Below, one piece after another: positions 1 through 8,563 of a DNA stretch of 64,000 nt. Each line of letters begins with the position of its first letter. Within the stretch, counting starts at the first letter, position 1. Under the pieces are notes generated by a model. That model searched no databases and had not been told where the DNA came from. It saw only the letters and a program-made list of their open reading frames with translations. Source of the DNA: Bradyrhizobium retamae (lineage in GTDB: Bacteria > Pseudomonadota > Alphaproteobacteria > Rhizobiales > Xanthobacteraceae); assembly GCF_001440415.1 (NCBI RefSeq), contig NZ_LLYA01000153.1, positions 50,785-114,784 of the forward strand, written 5' to 3'. A program made the position numbers and the translations under genes.

Positions 1-1
1 A

Positions 2-400
2 GCCGCGGGTATCCAGACCATCGATCCGCAGTTGCTGCTGGCCGCCCGCAGCATGGGCGCGACGCTGAGCCAGCGGCTGGTTCGCGTTATCATTCCAGCA
101 GCGATCCCGACCGTGCTGTCGGGACTGCGCGTCGGCGGCGCGCTTGTGATCGTCGGTGTGGTGGTGTCGGAAATGCTGATCTCGTCCGCAGGCATCGGTT
201 ATCTGATCTCGCGCTACCGCACCATTCTTGACAGTCCACATGTGTTCGCCGGCGTGTTGCTGGTGCTGGCGATGGCCATCGCCTTCAACGCCGCCATCAA
301 ATGGATCGAGCGCAAGGCCGCGATCTGGCAGACCGGCACACGCGCCGGGCAAGACTCCGCGGGCGAAGTCGCGCCGACTGCCCTGCAGCCTGCGACTTGA
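2..400 (+). CDS. ABC transporter permease, C-terminal part (5' end outside window)
   Basis: Inner-membrane permease of the nitrate/sulfonate/taurine-type ABC importers. The open frame enters from the window edge. Visible are the cytoplasmic coupling loop (AARSMGA followed by VIIPAAIPTVLSGLRVG, the EAA-like element that contacts the ATPase) and two hydrophobic segments. A polar tail of about 25 residues follows. The substrate cannot be read from this fragment. The next gene begins 6 bases after its stop, so it belongs to the operon running to about 3.02 kb. Confidence 0.85.
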   Translation, partial: AAGIQTIDPQLLLAARSMGATLSQRLVRVIIPAAIPTVLSGLRVGGALVIVGVVVSEMLISSAGIGYLISRYRTILDSPHVFAGVLLVLAMAIAFNAAIKWIERKAAIWQTGTRAGQDSAGEVAPTALQPAT

Positions 401-406
401 CGGAGT

Positions 407-1078
407 TTGAACGTGTTCGACCTGACGTTGACATTCGACAATGGTCCCGACCGCGGCGTCACGCCGCGCGTGCTGGATACCTTACGCGAACGCGGTATCA
501 AGACGACGTTCTTTGTGATCGGCGAAAAGCTCTCCGATCCGGAACGCCGCCGGCTGGCCGCACGCGCGCATGAAGAAGGCCACTGGATCGGCAATCATAC
601 TTTTACGCACGCCGTTCCGCTCGGGCAGCAACGCGATCCGAACGTGGCACAAAGCGAGATCGGCCGGACGCAGGACGCGATCGGCAACCTCGCCCATCCA
701 GAGCGCTGGTTCAGGCCGTTCGGCGGCGGCGGCAATCTCGATCAGCGGCTCTTGAAACCCTCCGTGGTCGAGTACCTCATTCGCAACAGGCATAGCTGCG
801 TACTCTGGAATGCGATCCCGCGCGACTGGGACGATCCCGATGGCTGGGTCGACCGAGCCCTCGACCTGTGCCGCTCGCAGCCGTGGAGCCTGATGGTGCT
901 GCACGATCTGCCTGGCGGCGCCATGGATCACCTTGAGCGCTTTCTCGACCGAGCAGAGGAAGCCGGCGCGCGCTTCCACCAGGACTTTCCGCCCGACTGC
1001 GTCCCGATCCGGTCGGGCAAGATCGTGCTGCCCATCCAACCCTACGTTTCCAACATCGAAGAGAGTGTCACAACATGA
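407..1078 (+). CDS. polysaccharide deacetylase (NodB-homology) family protein
   Basis: A 223-residue NodB-fold hydrolase, a family that removes acyl groups from amides of carbohydrates or small cyclic amides using a metal. Motif 1 is TFDNGP at residues 9-14, where the usual TFDDGP has Asp in place of Asn12. Motif 2 is HTFTH at residues 64-68, and a late LHDLPGG resembles the distal His motif. The TTG start at 407 follows the permease stop closely; GTG at 413 is an alternative. Its stop overlaps the next start by four bases (ATGA), so the genes are coupled. Company with an importer, an FAH-family hydrolase and a MetE-like enzyme suggests small-molecule catabolism, not cell-wall work; that is inference. 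Confidence 0.8.
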   Translation: MNVFDLTLTFDNGPDRGVTPRVLDTLRERGIKTTFFVIGEKLSDPERRRLAARAHEEGHWIGNHTFTHAVPLGQQRDPNVAQSEIGRTQDAIGNLAHPERWFRPFGGGGNLDQRLLKPSVVEYLIRNRHSCVLWNAIPRDWDDPDGWVDRALDLCRSQPWSLMVLHDLPGGAMDHLERFLDRAEEAGARFHQDFPPDCVPIRSGKIVLPIQPYVSNIEESVTT

Positions 1079-1944
1079 GGATCGCGAGTTTCAAGGCAGG
1101 TCAAACGGCCACCTACGGCCTGGTCACGAACGCAGGCATTATCGATGCCGGAAAGCGGCTTAAGGCTTATCCGAGCCTGAAGTCGCTGCTCGCCAACGGA
1201 TTGCTCGACGAACTGAAAGCGCTGCAGGGTGAGCGTCCCGATTATGCATTGGCCGAAATCGAGCTGCTGCCGACCGTGCCCGACCCGGACAAGGTCTTCT
1301 GCATCGGCGTCAACTACGCCACCCACCTTGCCGAAAGCGGCCATCCCACGCCGCCGCACCCGATGATCTTCACCCGTTTCGCCAATAGCCAGGTCGGCGG
1401 CGGCCAGCCGATGATCCGGCCGCTGGAATCCGAACGTTTCGACTTTGAGGGCGAGATGGCCGTCATCATCGGCAAGGCCGGCCGCCGGATTTCGCGGGGA
1501 GAGGCGCTCGCGCATGTTGCGGGCTATGCCTGCTACAATGACGGCAGCATCCGCGACTGGCAGCGCCACACCTCGCAATTCGCGCCGGGAAAGAATTTTG
1601 TCGGCACCGGCGCGTTCGGACCATGGATGGTCACGACGGACGAAATCCCCGATATCAGCAAGCAGACCATTGCGACCCGCCTCAACGGCGTCGAAGTGCA
1701 GGCCGCGCCGATCTCGGACCTCGTGTTCGACGTCCCTGCCCTGATCGCCTACTGCTCGACCTTCACCGAACTGGTTCCGGGCGACGTCATCGTCACCGGC
1801 ACCACCGGCGGCGTCGGCGCCTACCGCACGCCGCCGCTGTGGATGAAGGATGGCGACGTGGTCGAGGTCGAGATATCCGGCATCGGCGTGCTGCGCAATC
1901 CCGTGAAGGACGAGGTTGCGGCGGCTGCGACACGCGCGGCTTGA
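1075..1944 (+). CDS. fumarylacetoacetate hydrolase family protein
   Basis: A 289-residue FAH-superfamily enzyme. Members hydrolyse or decarboxylate beta-diketo acids through an acidic metal site. Landmarks are FCIGVNYATHLAESG (about residues 78-92), the metal-ligand stretch FEGEMAVIIGK (about 124-134), YNDGSIRDWQRH, and the C-terminal GDVIVTGTTGGVGAYRTPP. The start overlaps the deacetylase stop. The next gene lies 37 bases downstream. The substrate is unknown; ring-cleavage products are usual for the family. Confidence 0.88.
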   Translation: MRIASFKAGQTATYGLVTNAGIIDAGKRLKAYPSLKSLLANGLLDELKALQGERPDYALAEIELLPTVPDPDKVFCIGVNYATHLAESGHPTPPHPMIFTRFANSQVGGGQPMIRPLESERFDFEGEMAVIIGKAGRRISRGEALAHVAGYACYNDGSIRDWQRHTSQFAPGKNFVGTGAFGPWMVTTDEIPDISKQTIATRLNGVEVQAAPISDLVFDVPALIAYCSTFTELVPGDVIVTGTTGGVGAYRTPPLWMKDGDVVEVEISGIGVLRNPVKDEVAAAATRAA

Positions 1945-1981
1945 GAATTGAGAAAGCAATAACAAGAGCAAGGAGACACTG

Positions 1982-3022
1982 ATGAACCTGCCGAAACATC
2001 TTCTGCCGACCACCGTCGTCGGCAGCTACCCGCAGCCGGAATGGCTGGTCGATCGCGCGATGTTGTCAAAGGTCGTGCCGCGCACACGCCTGCACGCGAT
2101 GTGGCGACTGCCTGCGGAGCACCTGGAAGAAGCGCAGGACGATGCCACCATCGTTGCGATCAGGGACATGGAGCGCGCCGGCATCGACATCGTGACCGAC
2201 GGCGAAATCCGCCGCGAGAGCTATTCCAATCGCTTCGCCACCGCGCTTGAAGGCATCGACGACGAGAATCCGGCGATGATCACCTCGCGCAGCGGACACG
2301 AAACGCCGGTGCCGCGTGTAGTCGGCCCGGTAAAACGCCGCGGCCCGGTCGAGCTGCACGACATGGAATTTCTGCGGGAAAATACCGATCGCGCGGCCAA
2401 GATCACCCTGCCCGGCCCGTTCACGATGAGCCAGCAGGCGAAGAACGAGTACTACAAGGACGACGAGGAGCTGGCGATGGCATTTGCCGAAGCCGTCAAC
2501 GCCGAAGCGCTCGATTTGCAAAAGGCCGGCGCTGACGTGATCCAGCTCGACGAGCCCTGGGTGCGCAACAACCCGGACCTTGCCCGCCGCTACGCCGTGA
2601 AGGCGATCAACCGTGCCCTGCAAGGCATCACCGTGCCGACCGTGGTGCATCTGTGCTTCGGCTATGCCGCGGTCGTCCCCGGCTCGACCAAGCCGGCCGG
2701 CTATTCCTTCCTTGCTGAACTTGCCGACACCAGTGCCGAGCAGATTTCGATCGAGGCAGCGCAGCCGAAGCTCGATCTCGGCGTGCTCAAGGACCTGTCG
2801 TCGAAGAAGATCATGCTCGGCGTACTCGACCTCGGCAATCCCGAGATCGAATCCGCCGGCGTGGTGGCCGGCCGCATCCGCAACGGCCTCAAGCACGTCG
2901 CCGCCGACCGGCTGGTCATCGCGCCCGATTGCGGCATGAAATACATGCCGCGCCATGTCGCGTTTGGGAAATTGAAGGCGATGTGCGACGCGGCAGCGAC
3001 GGTGCGCAAGGAGATCAGCTAA
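1982..3022 (+). CDS. MetE C-terminal-like (cobalamin-independent methionine synthase family) protein
   Basis: A 346-residue TIM-barrel protein equivalent to the C-terminal half of MetE. The Zn-binding residues are present: His223 and Cys225 in VVHLCFGYA, and Cys317 in APDCGMKY. DIVTDGEIRRESY is the typical acidic strand. It lacks the N-terminal half of full MetE, as do many short homologues that move methyl groups from catabolic substrates. It has a clear RBS (aaggagaca) and ends the + strand operon, overlapping the last bases of the convergent SnoaL-like gene. A demethylation step in the operon's pathway is inferred. Confidence 0.82.
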   Translation: MNLPKHLLPTTVVGSYPQPEWLVDRAMLSKVVPRTRLHAMWRLPAEHLEEAQDDATIVAIRDMERAGIDIVTDGEIRRESYSNRFATALEGIDDENPAMITSRSGHETPVPRVVGPVKRRGPVELHDMEFLRENTDRAAKITLPGPFTMSQQAKNEYYKDDEELAMAFAEAVNAEALDLQKAGADVIQLDEPWVRNNPDLARRYAVKAINRALQGITVPTVVHLCFGYAAVVPGSTKPAGYSFLAELADTSAEQISIEAAQPKLDLGVLKDLSSKKIMLGVLDLGNPEIESAGVVAGRIRNGLKHVAADRLVIAPDCGMKYMPRHVAFGKLKAMCDAAATVRKEIS

Positions 3023-3626
3023 GCGGCCTGCCCTGCAGCCACGCCGCACCGCGCGCATACAAAGCCTCGACCTCGGGGCCCTTCAGGCCGGGCATGTCGC
3101 GCTTGATTGTGTAGCCGATACGGGTCTGCAAATAGGCGAGATGGCGGTAGCCCGGCGGGAATTGCTCGAGGAGAGCCTTGTCCAGCACCGGGGCCGTGCC
3201 CGGCGTGACGGGGTCCATGCGGTCCTTCTCATAGATCGGCTGGCGCAGCACGATGCCCCAGCGTCCCTCCCGCTTTTCGAGGAAGTCGTAGAATCTCCCG
3301 GTGCAGAGCACGTCGCACAGCACGCCCTCGACCTCGGCACGCTGCGAGATCGTCATTTTGGTCTGCGCAATCGCGCGGGCGCCTGCGAGGTCAACCGAGA
3401 TGCCGCCGAGAAAATGCAGGATGCTGACGCCCTTGGCCCAGGCCTGCTTGCTGATTTCGATGAACTGGTCGCCGGTGCCCTGCGTCCAGGTCGCCATCAT
3501 GCGGCCGTCCGGATGCCAGACCGTGCGGAAACGCTCCCAGTCTCCGGCATCGCGCCAGATTGCCCAGTTCTGCAACAATTCCCGGATCAGGCGATCGTCT
3601 TCAATTTCGGCGTGACTTAAAGGCAT
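3015..3626 (-). CDS. SnoaL-like / NTF2-fold protein
   Basis: A 203-residue protein. Its first 140 residues have the pattern of the nuclear-transport-factor-2/SnoaL superfamily: IRELLQNWAIWRDAGDWERF, then WHPDGRMMATW, and a later GRFYDFLEKREGRWGI strand. The fold is used by small hydratases, cyclases and dioxygenase beta subunits. The specific role is not apparent. It is transcribed alone, convergent with the MetE-like gene and overlapping its 3' end by 8 bases. The GrwxI beta strand and the charged C-terminal extension of about 50 residues resemble stand-alone catabolic members. Confidence 0.65.
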   Translation of the reverse strand: MPLSHAEIEDDRLIRELLQNWAIWRDAGDWERFRTVWHPDGRMMATWTQGTGDQFIEISKQAWAKGVSILHFLGGISVDLAGARAIAQTKMTISQRAEVEGVLCDVLCTGRFYDFLEKREGRWGIVLRQPIYEKDRMDPVTPGTAPVLDKALLEQFPPGYRHLAYLQTRIGYTIKRDMPGLKGPEVEALYARGAAWLQGRPLS

Positions 3627-3709
3627 GCGGGCATTTTTCCCTTGGGACGTATTTTCTCAAGCATCCATGAGACATAACCGTGGGGACTTCCACTGACAGG
3701 CCGGCGTCT

Positions 3710-3979
3710 TCACAACAGCTTCGCGCGGACGAACAGCGCGCGCAAGGCGTCGGTCGCCTGCACGGTCAGCATCGCGTTATCAGCGGCGCCCTGCAGCGCC
3801 TGCACGGCCTCGGCATGCAGCGCGCGGAATTCGATCCATTCGATCGAGGAGAGATTGGTGATGAAGCGATAGGCCTGGCCGACGGTGGCGATCGACACCG
3901 TCCTGCCGTTCAGGCTGATCTTGAAGAGCGCCCGCAGCGGAGTGTCGGAATCGGCGGCATCGCCCGCAACTGCGGTCAT
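3710..3979 (-). CDS. DUF982-like small protein coupled to the DUF2778 gene
   Basis: An 89-residue protein with the DUF982 layout: a short beta strand pair (FKISLNGRTVSIATVGQA), then helices ending in ALFVRAKLL. DUF982 proteins are small and of unknown function, common in rhizobia. The ATG chosen at 3979 overlaps the TGA of the upstream DUF2778 gene in an ATGA, so translation is probably coupled. The longer in-frame extension upstream overlaps that gene and looks non-coding. The DUF982 assignment rests on remembered family pattern and is moderate. Confidence 0.6.
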   Translation of the reverse strand: MTAVAGDAADSDTPLRALFKISLNGRTVSIATVGQAYRFITNLSSIEWIEFRALHAEAVQALQGAADNAMLTVQATDALRALFVRAKLL

Positions 3980-4977
3980 GACGAAGATGGCGAACGCCGC
4001 GACGCGGTGAGGCCTTCGCGCAGACTCGGCACGACGACGAGCCGCTTGACCTCGCCGTTCCGGTAGGCCTGCAGGAACCTGTCGTAGTCCTTGATCGAGA
4101 CGCAACCGTTGGAATCGCCGTTGGGCCCGAGCAGGTAGCTGTGCACGAGCAGGCCCGTTCGCCCGTGCATTTCGTTTTCGCCGATCGGGGTCATGCGCAG
4201 CGCCGCGACGCCGTGAAACAGTTTCTCGCGCGGCTTCAAATCGTAAACGTTCGGCGGGGTCGCGCCGACCATGCGCTGGTCGACATGTGCCGGATTGTCC
4301 ATCAGGTTGCCCAGCCCTGAGTGTGCCTCGAGCTTGGTGCCGCTCGGCAGATAAACGGCGCGGGCCGAAATATCGTAGACGGCGGTCTGACTGTCATAGC
4401 CTAGCGCCGCCAGATCCTTGCGCTCGCTGAGCAGCCCATCCCCCGGCGTCAACGAGGCCAGCGAGAAGCGCATCGGCACCAGATCGGCAAGCTTGTCGAA
4501 CATGGTGCGGTTGTCGGACGAGACCGGCGGCGGATCGCTTCTCGCCGACTGAAGGTTGGCCAGGACCGGCCGGGATCTCGGGAGCGGGATGGACGCTTCG
4601 ACTGTCGGGGCCGGCGGCGGAGGCTGCACGTTCTCCTCACGCGATTGCTCCTCGCGCGATTGTCCGCCCAACAGGATTTCGATGTACGCGAACTCCGCAT
4701 CGAAGTCCGCGCGCTGCGGGCGGGGGGCGGCGCGCCAGGGATAGTTGATGGCCAGCGAACGTCGCACCGAGGCGTGGCCGAAGCGCTCGTCGAACGAGGA
4801 TGTGCTGCCGACGTTCGCGGATGCAGGCTTGACCAAGCCGATCACATCGAAATCGGCCACCCATGCAGCCAACCCCAATGCCATGGCGAGCGCCGCCGTG
4901 CCGAATGCCATCTCACGGAGCAATCGGGTACCGCGGCTTGACGCAAGCCCGGCTGCGCTGGTCTTAGCTCTATCCAT
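3976..4977 (-). CDS. DUF2778 (tlde1-type L,D-transpeptidase-like) secreted protein
   Basis: A 333-residue protein with an N-terminal hydrophobic segment (residues 24-42) that can act as signal anchor, then a Pro-rich linker (QPPPPAPTVEASIPLPRSRP). The C-terminal DUF2778 domain runs from about residue 190. The catalytic-type pair is His279 (LVHSYLL) and Cys292 (SNGCVSI), as in L,D-transpeptidase-like enzymes that cut or exchange peptidoglycan peptides. The related Tlde1 is a type VI effector, but no secretion genes are nearby, so a housekeeping envelope role is as likely. The gene overlaps the DUF982-like gene. Confidence 0.75.
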   Translation of the reverse strand: MDRAKTSAAGLASSRGTRLLREMAFGTAALAMALGLAAWVADFDVIGLVKPASANVGSTSSFDERFGHASVRRSLAINYPWRAAPRPQRADFDAEFAYIEILLGGQSREEQSREENVQPPPPAPTVEASIPLPRSRPVLANLQSARSDPPPVSSDNRTMFDKLADLVPMRFSLASLTPGDGLLSERKDLAALGYDSQTAVYDISARAVYLPSGTKLEAHSGLGNLMDNPAHVDQRMVGATPPNVYDLKPREKLFHGVAALRMTPIGENEMHGRTGLLVHSYLLGPNGDSNGCVSIKDYDRFLQAYRNGEVKRLVVVPSLREGLTASRRSPSSS

Positions 4978-5165
4978 TCGTCCCCGGATCGGCGCTTCGG
5001 AATAGAATGATTCCCAAGGGATTCACCGAATAAGTCCCTCCATAATGCAAACCAAAGTAAGGCATAATCGAGACAATCGCTCACGGCTATCATGACCGGC
5101 CGAATTCACAGGTTCAAGCCTCGTATTGGTAAACGGGCCGGGGTTTTCGACCAGCAGAGCCGTGC

Positions 5166-5591
5166 TCAAGGCCGGAGAATTGGATTGGTATTCGGTGCCG
5201 GCGCCTCTTCCATCTCGGCGTGCTCCGGCAGCTTATCGCCATGTACGGCCAGCGCCGGCCCGATCCAGATCGGATCGGCCAGATGATCCCGGCGCGGATT
5301 GGTCGTATTCGGATGGACCAGAACGCTCAGATTGCCATGGTTGAGCATCAGCCATGGCACCAGTTCGGGGAATATCTCGCGGGCAAAGGCGACCTGGTAC
5401 ATGGCCTGATCGTGCGGGCCGACCTTGACGTCGTGCCACCGTCCGAGCGTGACCGAAAAGCGCTCGCCGATCCACGTGCGCAGTTGCTCGGCCTCGGCCC
5501 GCGTGGTCGCCGGATCGTAGTAGATGTGGGCGTGATAGCTGGCGATTTCGCCTAGTGGTCGCGGACCGCTCGAACCGGGCTCACCTGTCAT
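5166..5591 (-). CDS. DOPA 4,5-dioxygenase family protein
   Basis: A 141-residue protein of the small DOPA-dioxygenase-like family. It shows [10 protein letters not shown] (His20, His22) near the start, [12 protein letters not shown] in the middle, and [14 protein letters not shown] toward the end, with the histidine spacing typical of the family. The start at 5591 is chosen because upstream in-frame sequence overlaps the ferredoxin gene in a low-complexity frame. It is the last gene of the P450-SRPBCC-ferredoxin run. Extradiol cleavage of a catechol made by this cluster is inferred. Confidence 0.75.
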   Translation of the reverse strand: MTGEPGSSGPRPLGEIASYHAHIYYDPATTRAEAEQLRTWIGERFSVTLGRWHDVKVGPHDQAMYQVAFAREIFPELVPWLMLNHGNLSVLVHPNTTNPRRDHLADPIWIGPALAVHGDKLPEHAEMEEAPAPNTNPILRP

Positions 5592-5664
5592 TGCCTTCGC
5601 TCCACGCCATCGTTGGACCCGGCCGATGATCGCTACAACCGGAGGCGTGGTCAATATGCAGCTA

Positions 5665-5895
5665 TCAGTCCGGAGCCTTCGCCTGTTCGACGATCTCGAC
5701 CGCCAGTTCGGGACAATTGGCCCTCGCAATCCATGCCCGGTCTTCGAGCGTGGGTGGAATTTGGCCAGAGCCGCGGACGCGTGCGTTGCCGAATTCGTCC
5801 AGCTCGAACAATTCAGTCGCCAGGGCATGGCAGCGCGCATGGCCCTGACACTTTTCCGGATCGATTTTCACGATGAGAACGCGGCTTTCGCTCAT
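5665..5895 (-). CDS. [3Fe-4S]-type ferredoxin of the P450 partner class
   Basis: A 76-residue acidic ferredoxin. The cluster ligands are in [11 protein letters not shown] and the distal ANCP. The CxxxxxC spacing with no intervening middle cysteine is that of single [3Fe-4S] ferredoxins that feed bacterial cytochromes P450. The body, [11 protein letters not shown], is nearly the same as in the second ferredoxin at 10.5 kb, so the two modules are related copies. The start at 5895 gives the normal length. It lies just after the SRPBCC gene and ahead of the DOPA-dioxygenase-like gene. Confidence 0.88.
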   Translation of the reverse strand: MSESRVLIVKIDPEKCQGHARCHALATELFELDEFGNARVRGSGQIPPTLEDRAWIARANCPELAVEIVEQAKAPD

Positions 5896-5899
5896 GCGG

Positions 5900-6364
5900 T
5901 TACGCCCGGCCGGTTTCGGAAAGAAGGAAACGCTTCTCGACGTTGCGCTTGATGTTTTGAAGTCCGATCGCCGCCTCTTCATCCATCCGGGCGATCTGCG
6001 CAGGGCTTGGCTCCGATGGCCGGTCGGGGTTGCATAACGTCCGCGTATATTTCGTGCCGGCTGCGGTCGCCTCGAAAGTGTAGCGGATGACGATCTTGCC
6101 GATGAAATCGGTATCGGCTTCGACGGTCCAGGCCCTGGACGGATCGCTTTCGGTCACGACCCACGCCAGATTCACCTCGCCGCGCTTGATGTGCCACTTC
6201 TCGCGAAAGGTCTCGCCGCGCAGCAGGGGGCGGTTTTCGCCGTCGATGTGATGGGAGGCGGCGAGCCACTCCGGCCAGGAATTCGGATTGCAGACATAGT
6301 CGTAGACCGCCGGGGGCGGAGTCTCGATCATGATATCGTGGCTTCGTTCAAACGATACGCCCAT
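5900..6364 (-). CDS. SRPBCC (polyketide cyclase/dehydrase-like) protein
   Basis: A 154-residue START/SRPBCC-fold protein. It begins with the usual strand (SFERSHDIMIETPPPAVYDYV) and the NPNSWPEWLAASHH helix-turn that lids the cavity. A long C-terminal helix follows (LQNIKRNVEKRFLL). The ATG at 6364 has a good purine-rich site (gagaagga). It sits between the truncated P450 and the ferredoxin, so it may bind or cyclise a hydrophobic P450 substrate. The ligand is unknown. Confidence 0.75.
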   Translation of the reverse strand: MGVSFERSHDIMIETPPPAVYDYVCNPNSWPEWLAASHHIDGENRPLLRGETFREKWHIKRGEVNLAWVVTESDPSRAWTVEADTDFIGKIVIRYTFEATAAGTKYTRTLCNPDRPSEPSPAQIARMDEEAAIGLQNIKRNVEKRFLLSETGRA

Positions 6365-6417
6365 GGCTGGTCCTTCTCTCAAGTTCTTTGCTGTATGCAA
6401 ACGGACGAGCGTTCGGC

Positions 6418-7404
6418 TCATCCGATCCTAATCGGCAGATTGCGCGGGCCTCGAACCGTCCCTTGCGACCAGGTGGTGGGCTTCGAAATATCTAGGCTGA
6501 AGACAGGAATGCGCTTCAGCCATTCCTGCAACGCCACCACCATTTCCATCCGCGCAAGGTTCGAGCCGATGCAGCGGTGAATTCCGAGCCCGAAGGCGGC
6601 ATGCGGATTGTGCTTGCGATCGATTACGACCTTGTCCGCATCGGGAAACTTTCCGGGATCGCGATTGGCGGCGGGAAACGACAGCAGCACCATCTGCCCT
6701 TCCCGCAGTTGGCAGCCGCCGATATCGGCCGTTTTCGCAATCTCCCGTGCCATCGTCACCGGCGCATAGGCACGCAATAGTTCTTCCACCGCGGTTGGAA
6801 TCGATTCCGGCTCCGCGACGAGCCTCGCCCGATCCTGCTCGTGCGTCGCCAAATGCCATAGCGATGATCCGATCGCGCTCCAGGTGGTATCGATGCCGGC
6901 CACAAGCAGCAGGCGTAATGCACCAAGAACCTGGCGGTCCGAGAATGGTTCGCCATCGGGCGAACGCGCTGCGATCAGGAAGCCGACGAGATCCTCGCCC
7001 GGATTTTCGCGGCGTGGTTTGATTTGCACCTCGAAATAGGCGGCGATCGCCTCCTCCGCCTGCCGAAGCGCCGCTTCGTCGGTGACGCCGGTCTGCAGCG
7101 CCATCGTGATCCATTCGCGAAACTGATCGCCGTGCTGGGCCGGAATCCCGAGCATCTGACTGTTGATCAGCACGGGAATGGTCTGGGCGTAGTCGACCGC
7201 GCCGTCGCACATGCCATTGGCGACGAAGCGGTCGATCAGCTCATTGCAAACTGCCCGCGCCTTTGCTTCGAGCCTGGCGACGGCCTGCGGCGTGAAGGGT
7301 GGGATCAGGACCATCCGCATCGGGCGGTGGTCAGGCGGATCCGACGTGATCGGCGGCGAATTCACCCGGTAGTCGCTCTCGCGGACCACCACGCGGCGCG
7401 ACGA
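6418..7404 (-). pseudogene. cytochrome P450, N-terminally deleted
   Basis: About 327 residues similar throughout to the complete P450 at 9.2-10.4 kb. Core motifs survive: AGIDTTWSAIGSSLWHLA (I helix), the ELLR ExxR-type motif, and FGLGIHRCIGSNLARME with the heme-binding Cys. Homology starts abruptly at ASSRRVVVRES, which matches residues around 75-82 of the intact copy (FSSRRVIVRD). Helices A-B and the N-terminal beta region are therefore missing. The DNA upstream is coding sequence of a GntR regulator on the other strand. A GTG at 7392 could still start translation. Without the N-terminus the protein is unlikely to fold; presumed pseudogene. Confidence 0.8.
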
Positions 7405-7899
7405 AGCGGCTGGCGCGGGAACGGCTTCTGCTCGTCTTGCCTCGCCGCGGCTGCATCGTCACGCCGCTCCGGCCCGAGGAAGAGGTGATGCTGATCGAAA
7501 CGCGGCGCGCGATCGAGACGCTGGTGGTGGAGAGAGCGGCCAAGCGGGGGCGACGCCGAGCGCAGACAGTTTGGCGAGATCGCCAGCCGGATGAAGACTG
7601 CCCTGCGCACACAGGATTTCGATGCCTTTGCGCGGCTGGACGCCGAATTTAACCGCCTCTGTATTGCCGCCTGCCGGAACGAGCTTGCAGGCTCGATGAT
7701 GCAGGTGATCGCACCCCTCAATCGCCGCTTCTGGTTTACCCATCACGGCCGGACACTGTCGAAGGAAGGCGTCGAGGCGCACATCGAGATCGCGCTCGCG
7801 CTGTCGCGCGGCGACGCCAAGGCCGCACTGGCTGGAACCGAGCGGCTGCTGCGCTATGTCGAGAGCCGCGTCGGTCAGTCTAGCGTGACCGCCTGCTGA
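7392..7899 (+). pseudogene. GntR/FCD-family regulator remnant, 5'-deleted and frameshifted
   Basis: The reading frame from about 7395 (ATKRLARERLLLVLPRRG) matches the end of a GntR winged helix. It is followed by the start of an FCD effector domain (PEEEVMLIETRRAIETLVVERA). The recognition helices are missing. At the G5 run near 7545-7550 the frame changes by one base. FCD homology continues as GEIASRMKTALRTQDFDAFA to SRVGQSSVTAC. It was originally divergent from the neighbouring P450, so it probably repressed that cluster. It is now non-functional because its DNA-binding domain is gone, regardless of the frameshift. Confidence 0.78.
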
Positions 7900-7908
7900 A
7901 GGACCTTC

Positions 7909-8469
7909 TCAACCCGTTCGCTTCTGGCCGCCCTCGAAGACGGTCATCCCAGCAGCGGGGTCGAGGTCAACCTCGGTCGCTTCCGTCAGGCGGGCCATCG
8001 TCATGTAGAAACCGATCGCAAGAATCGATTCAACGATCTCCTGCTCGCTGAAATGCCTGCGCATGGCGGCAAAGACCGGTTCAGCGACGCGCACGTTCTC
8101 GATCACTTCGCGGCCGAACGCCAGCAGCGCCTGTTCGGCGGCATTGAAGGCGGCGTCCTCGTATTTGCCCTGTTCGATGCAGTCGATCTGCCGCTGGCTA
8201 ACGCCGACGCCGAGCGCGATCGGAACATGCTGCCGCCACTCATACTCGCCGTGCTCCCATTGCGCGACCTGAAGAATCAGCAATTCGCGATTGATGTGGC
8301 TGAGCTTCTGGCGGTGCAGGATCGAATTAGCGAACCGCATCGCCGGAATGAAATTGGCCTCGGCATGCGCCATCATGCGGAAGATGTTCAATACGACCGG
8401 CATCCGATCGAAGGACGCGCGCACGTCGCCGCTGGTTGTCGCCGGATCGATCAGGGGAAGTCTGGCCAT
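7909..8469 (-). CDS. carboxymuconolactone decarboxylase (CMD/AhpD-like) family protein
   Basis: A 186-residue all-helical CMD-family protein. The active-region helix is RELLILQVAQWEHGEYEW followed by RQHVPIALGVG. It lacks the CxxC of the AhpD peroxidase branch, so a decarboxylase/isomerase-like or binding role is likelier. It is transcribed with the VOC protein and the intact P450 upstream. Members next to P450s are common in actinobacterial and bradyrhizobial catabolic clusters; the substrate is unknown. Confidence 0.82.
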   Translation of the reverse strand: MARLPLIDPATTSGDVRASFDRMPVVLNIFRMMAHAEANFIPAMRFANSILHRQKLSHINRELLILQVAQWEHGEYEWRQHVPIALGVGVSQRQIDCIEQGKYEDAAFNAAEQALLAFGREVIENVRVAEPVFAAMRRHFSEQEIVESILAIGFYMTMARLTEATEVDLDPAAGMTVFEGGQKRTG

Positions 8470-8563
8470 TCGGCTCTCCTTGCGCTTGCCGTTCTTGTTG
8501 CCGTTGCGGACGCTTCCGCGCTCTGGTCGTAACTCACTTCACGGTTGCCGGACCGCGCATCGC

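Noticed and set aside
3680..4066. Plus-strand frame opposite the DUF982-like gene
   Set aside because: Low-complexity composition, antisense to a better-supported coupled pair.
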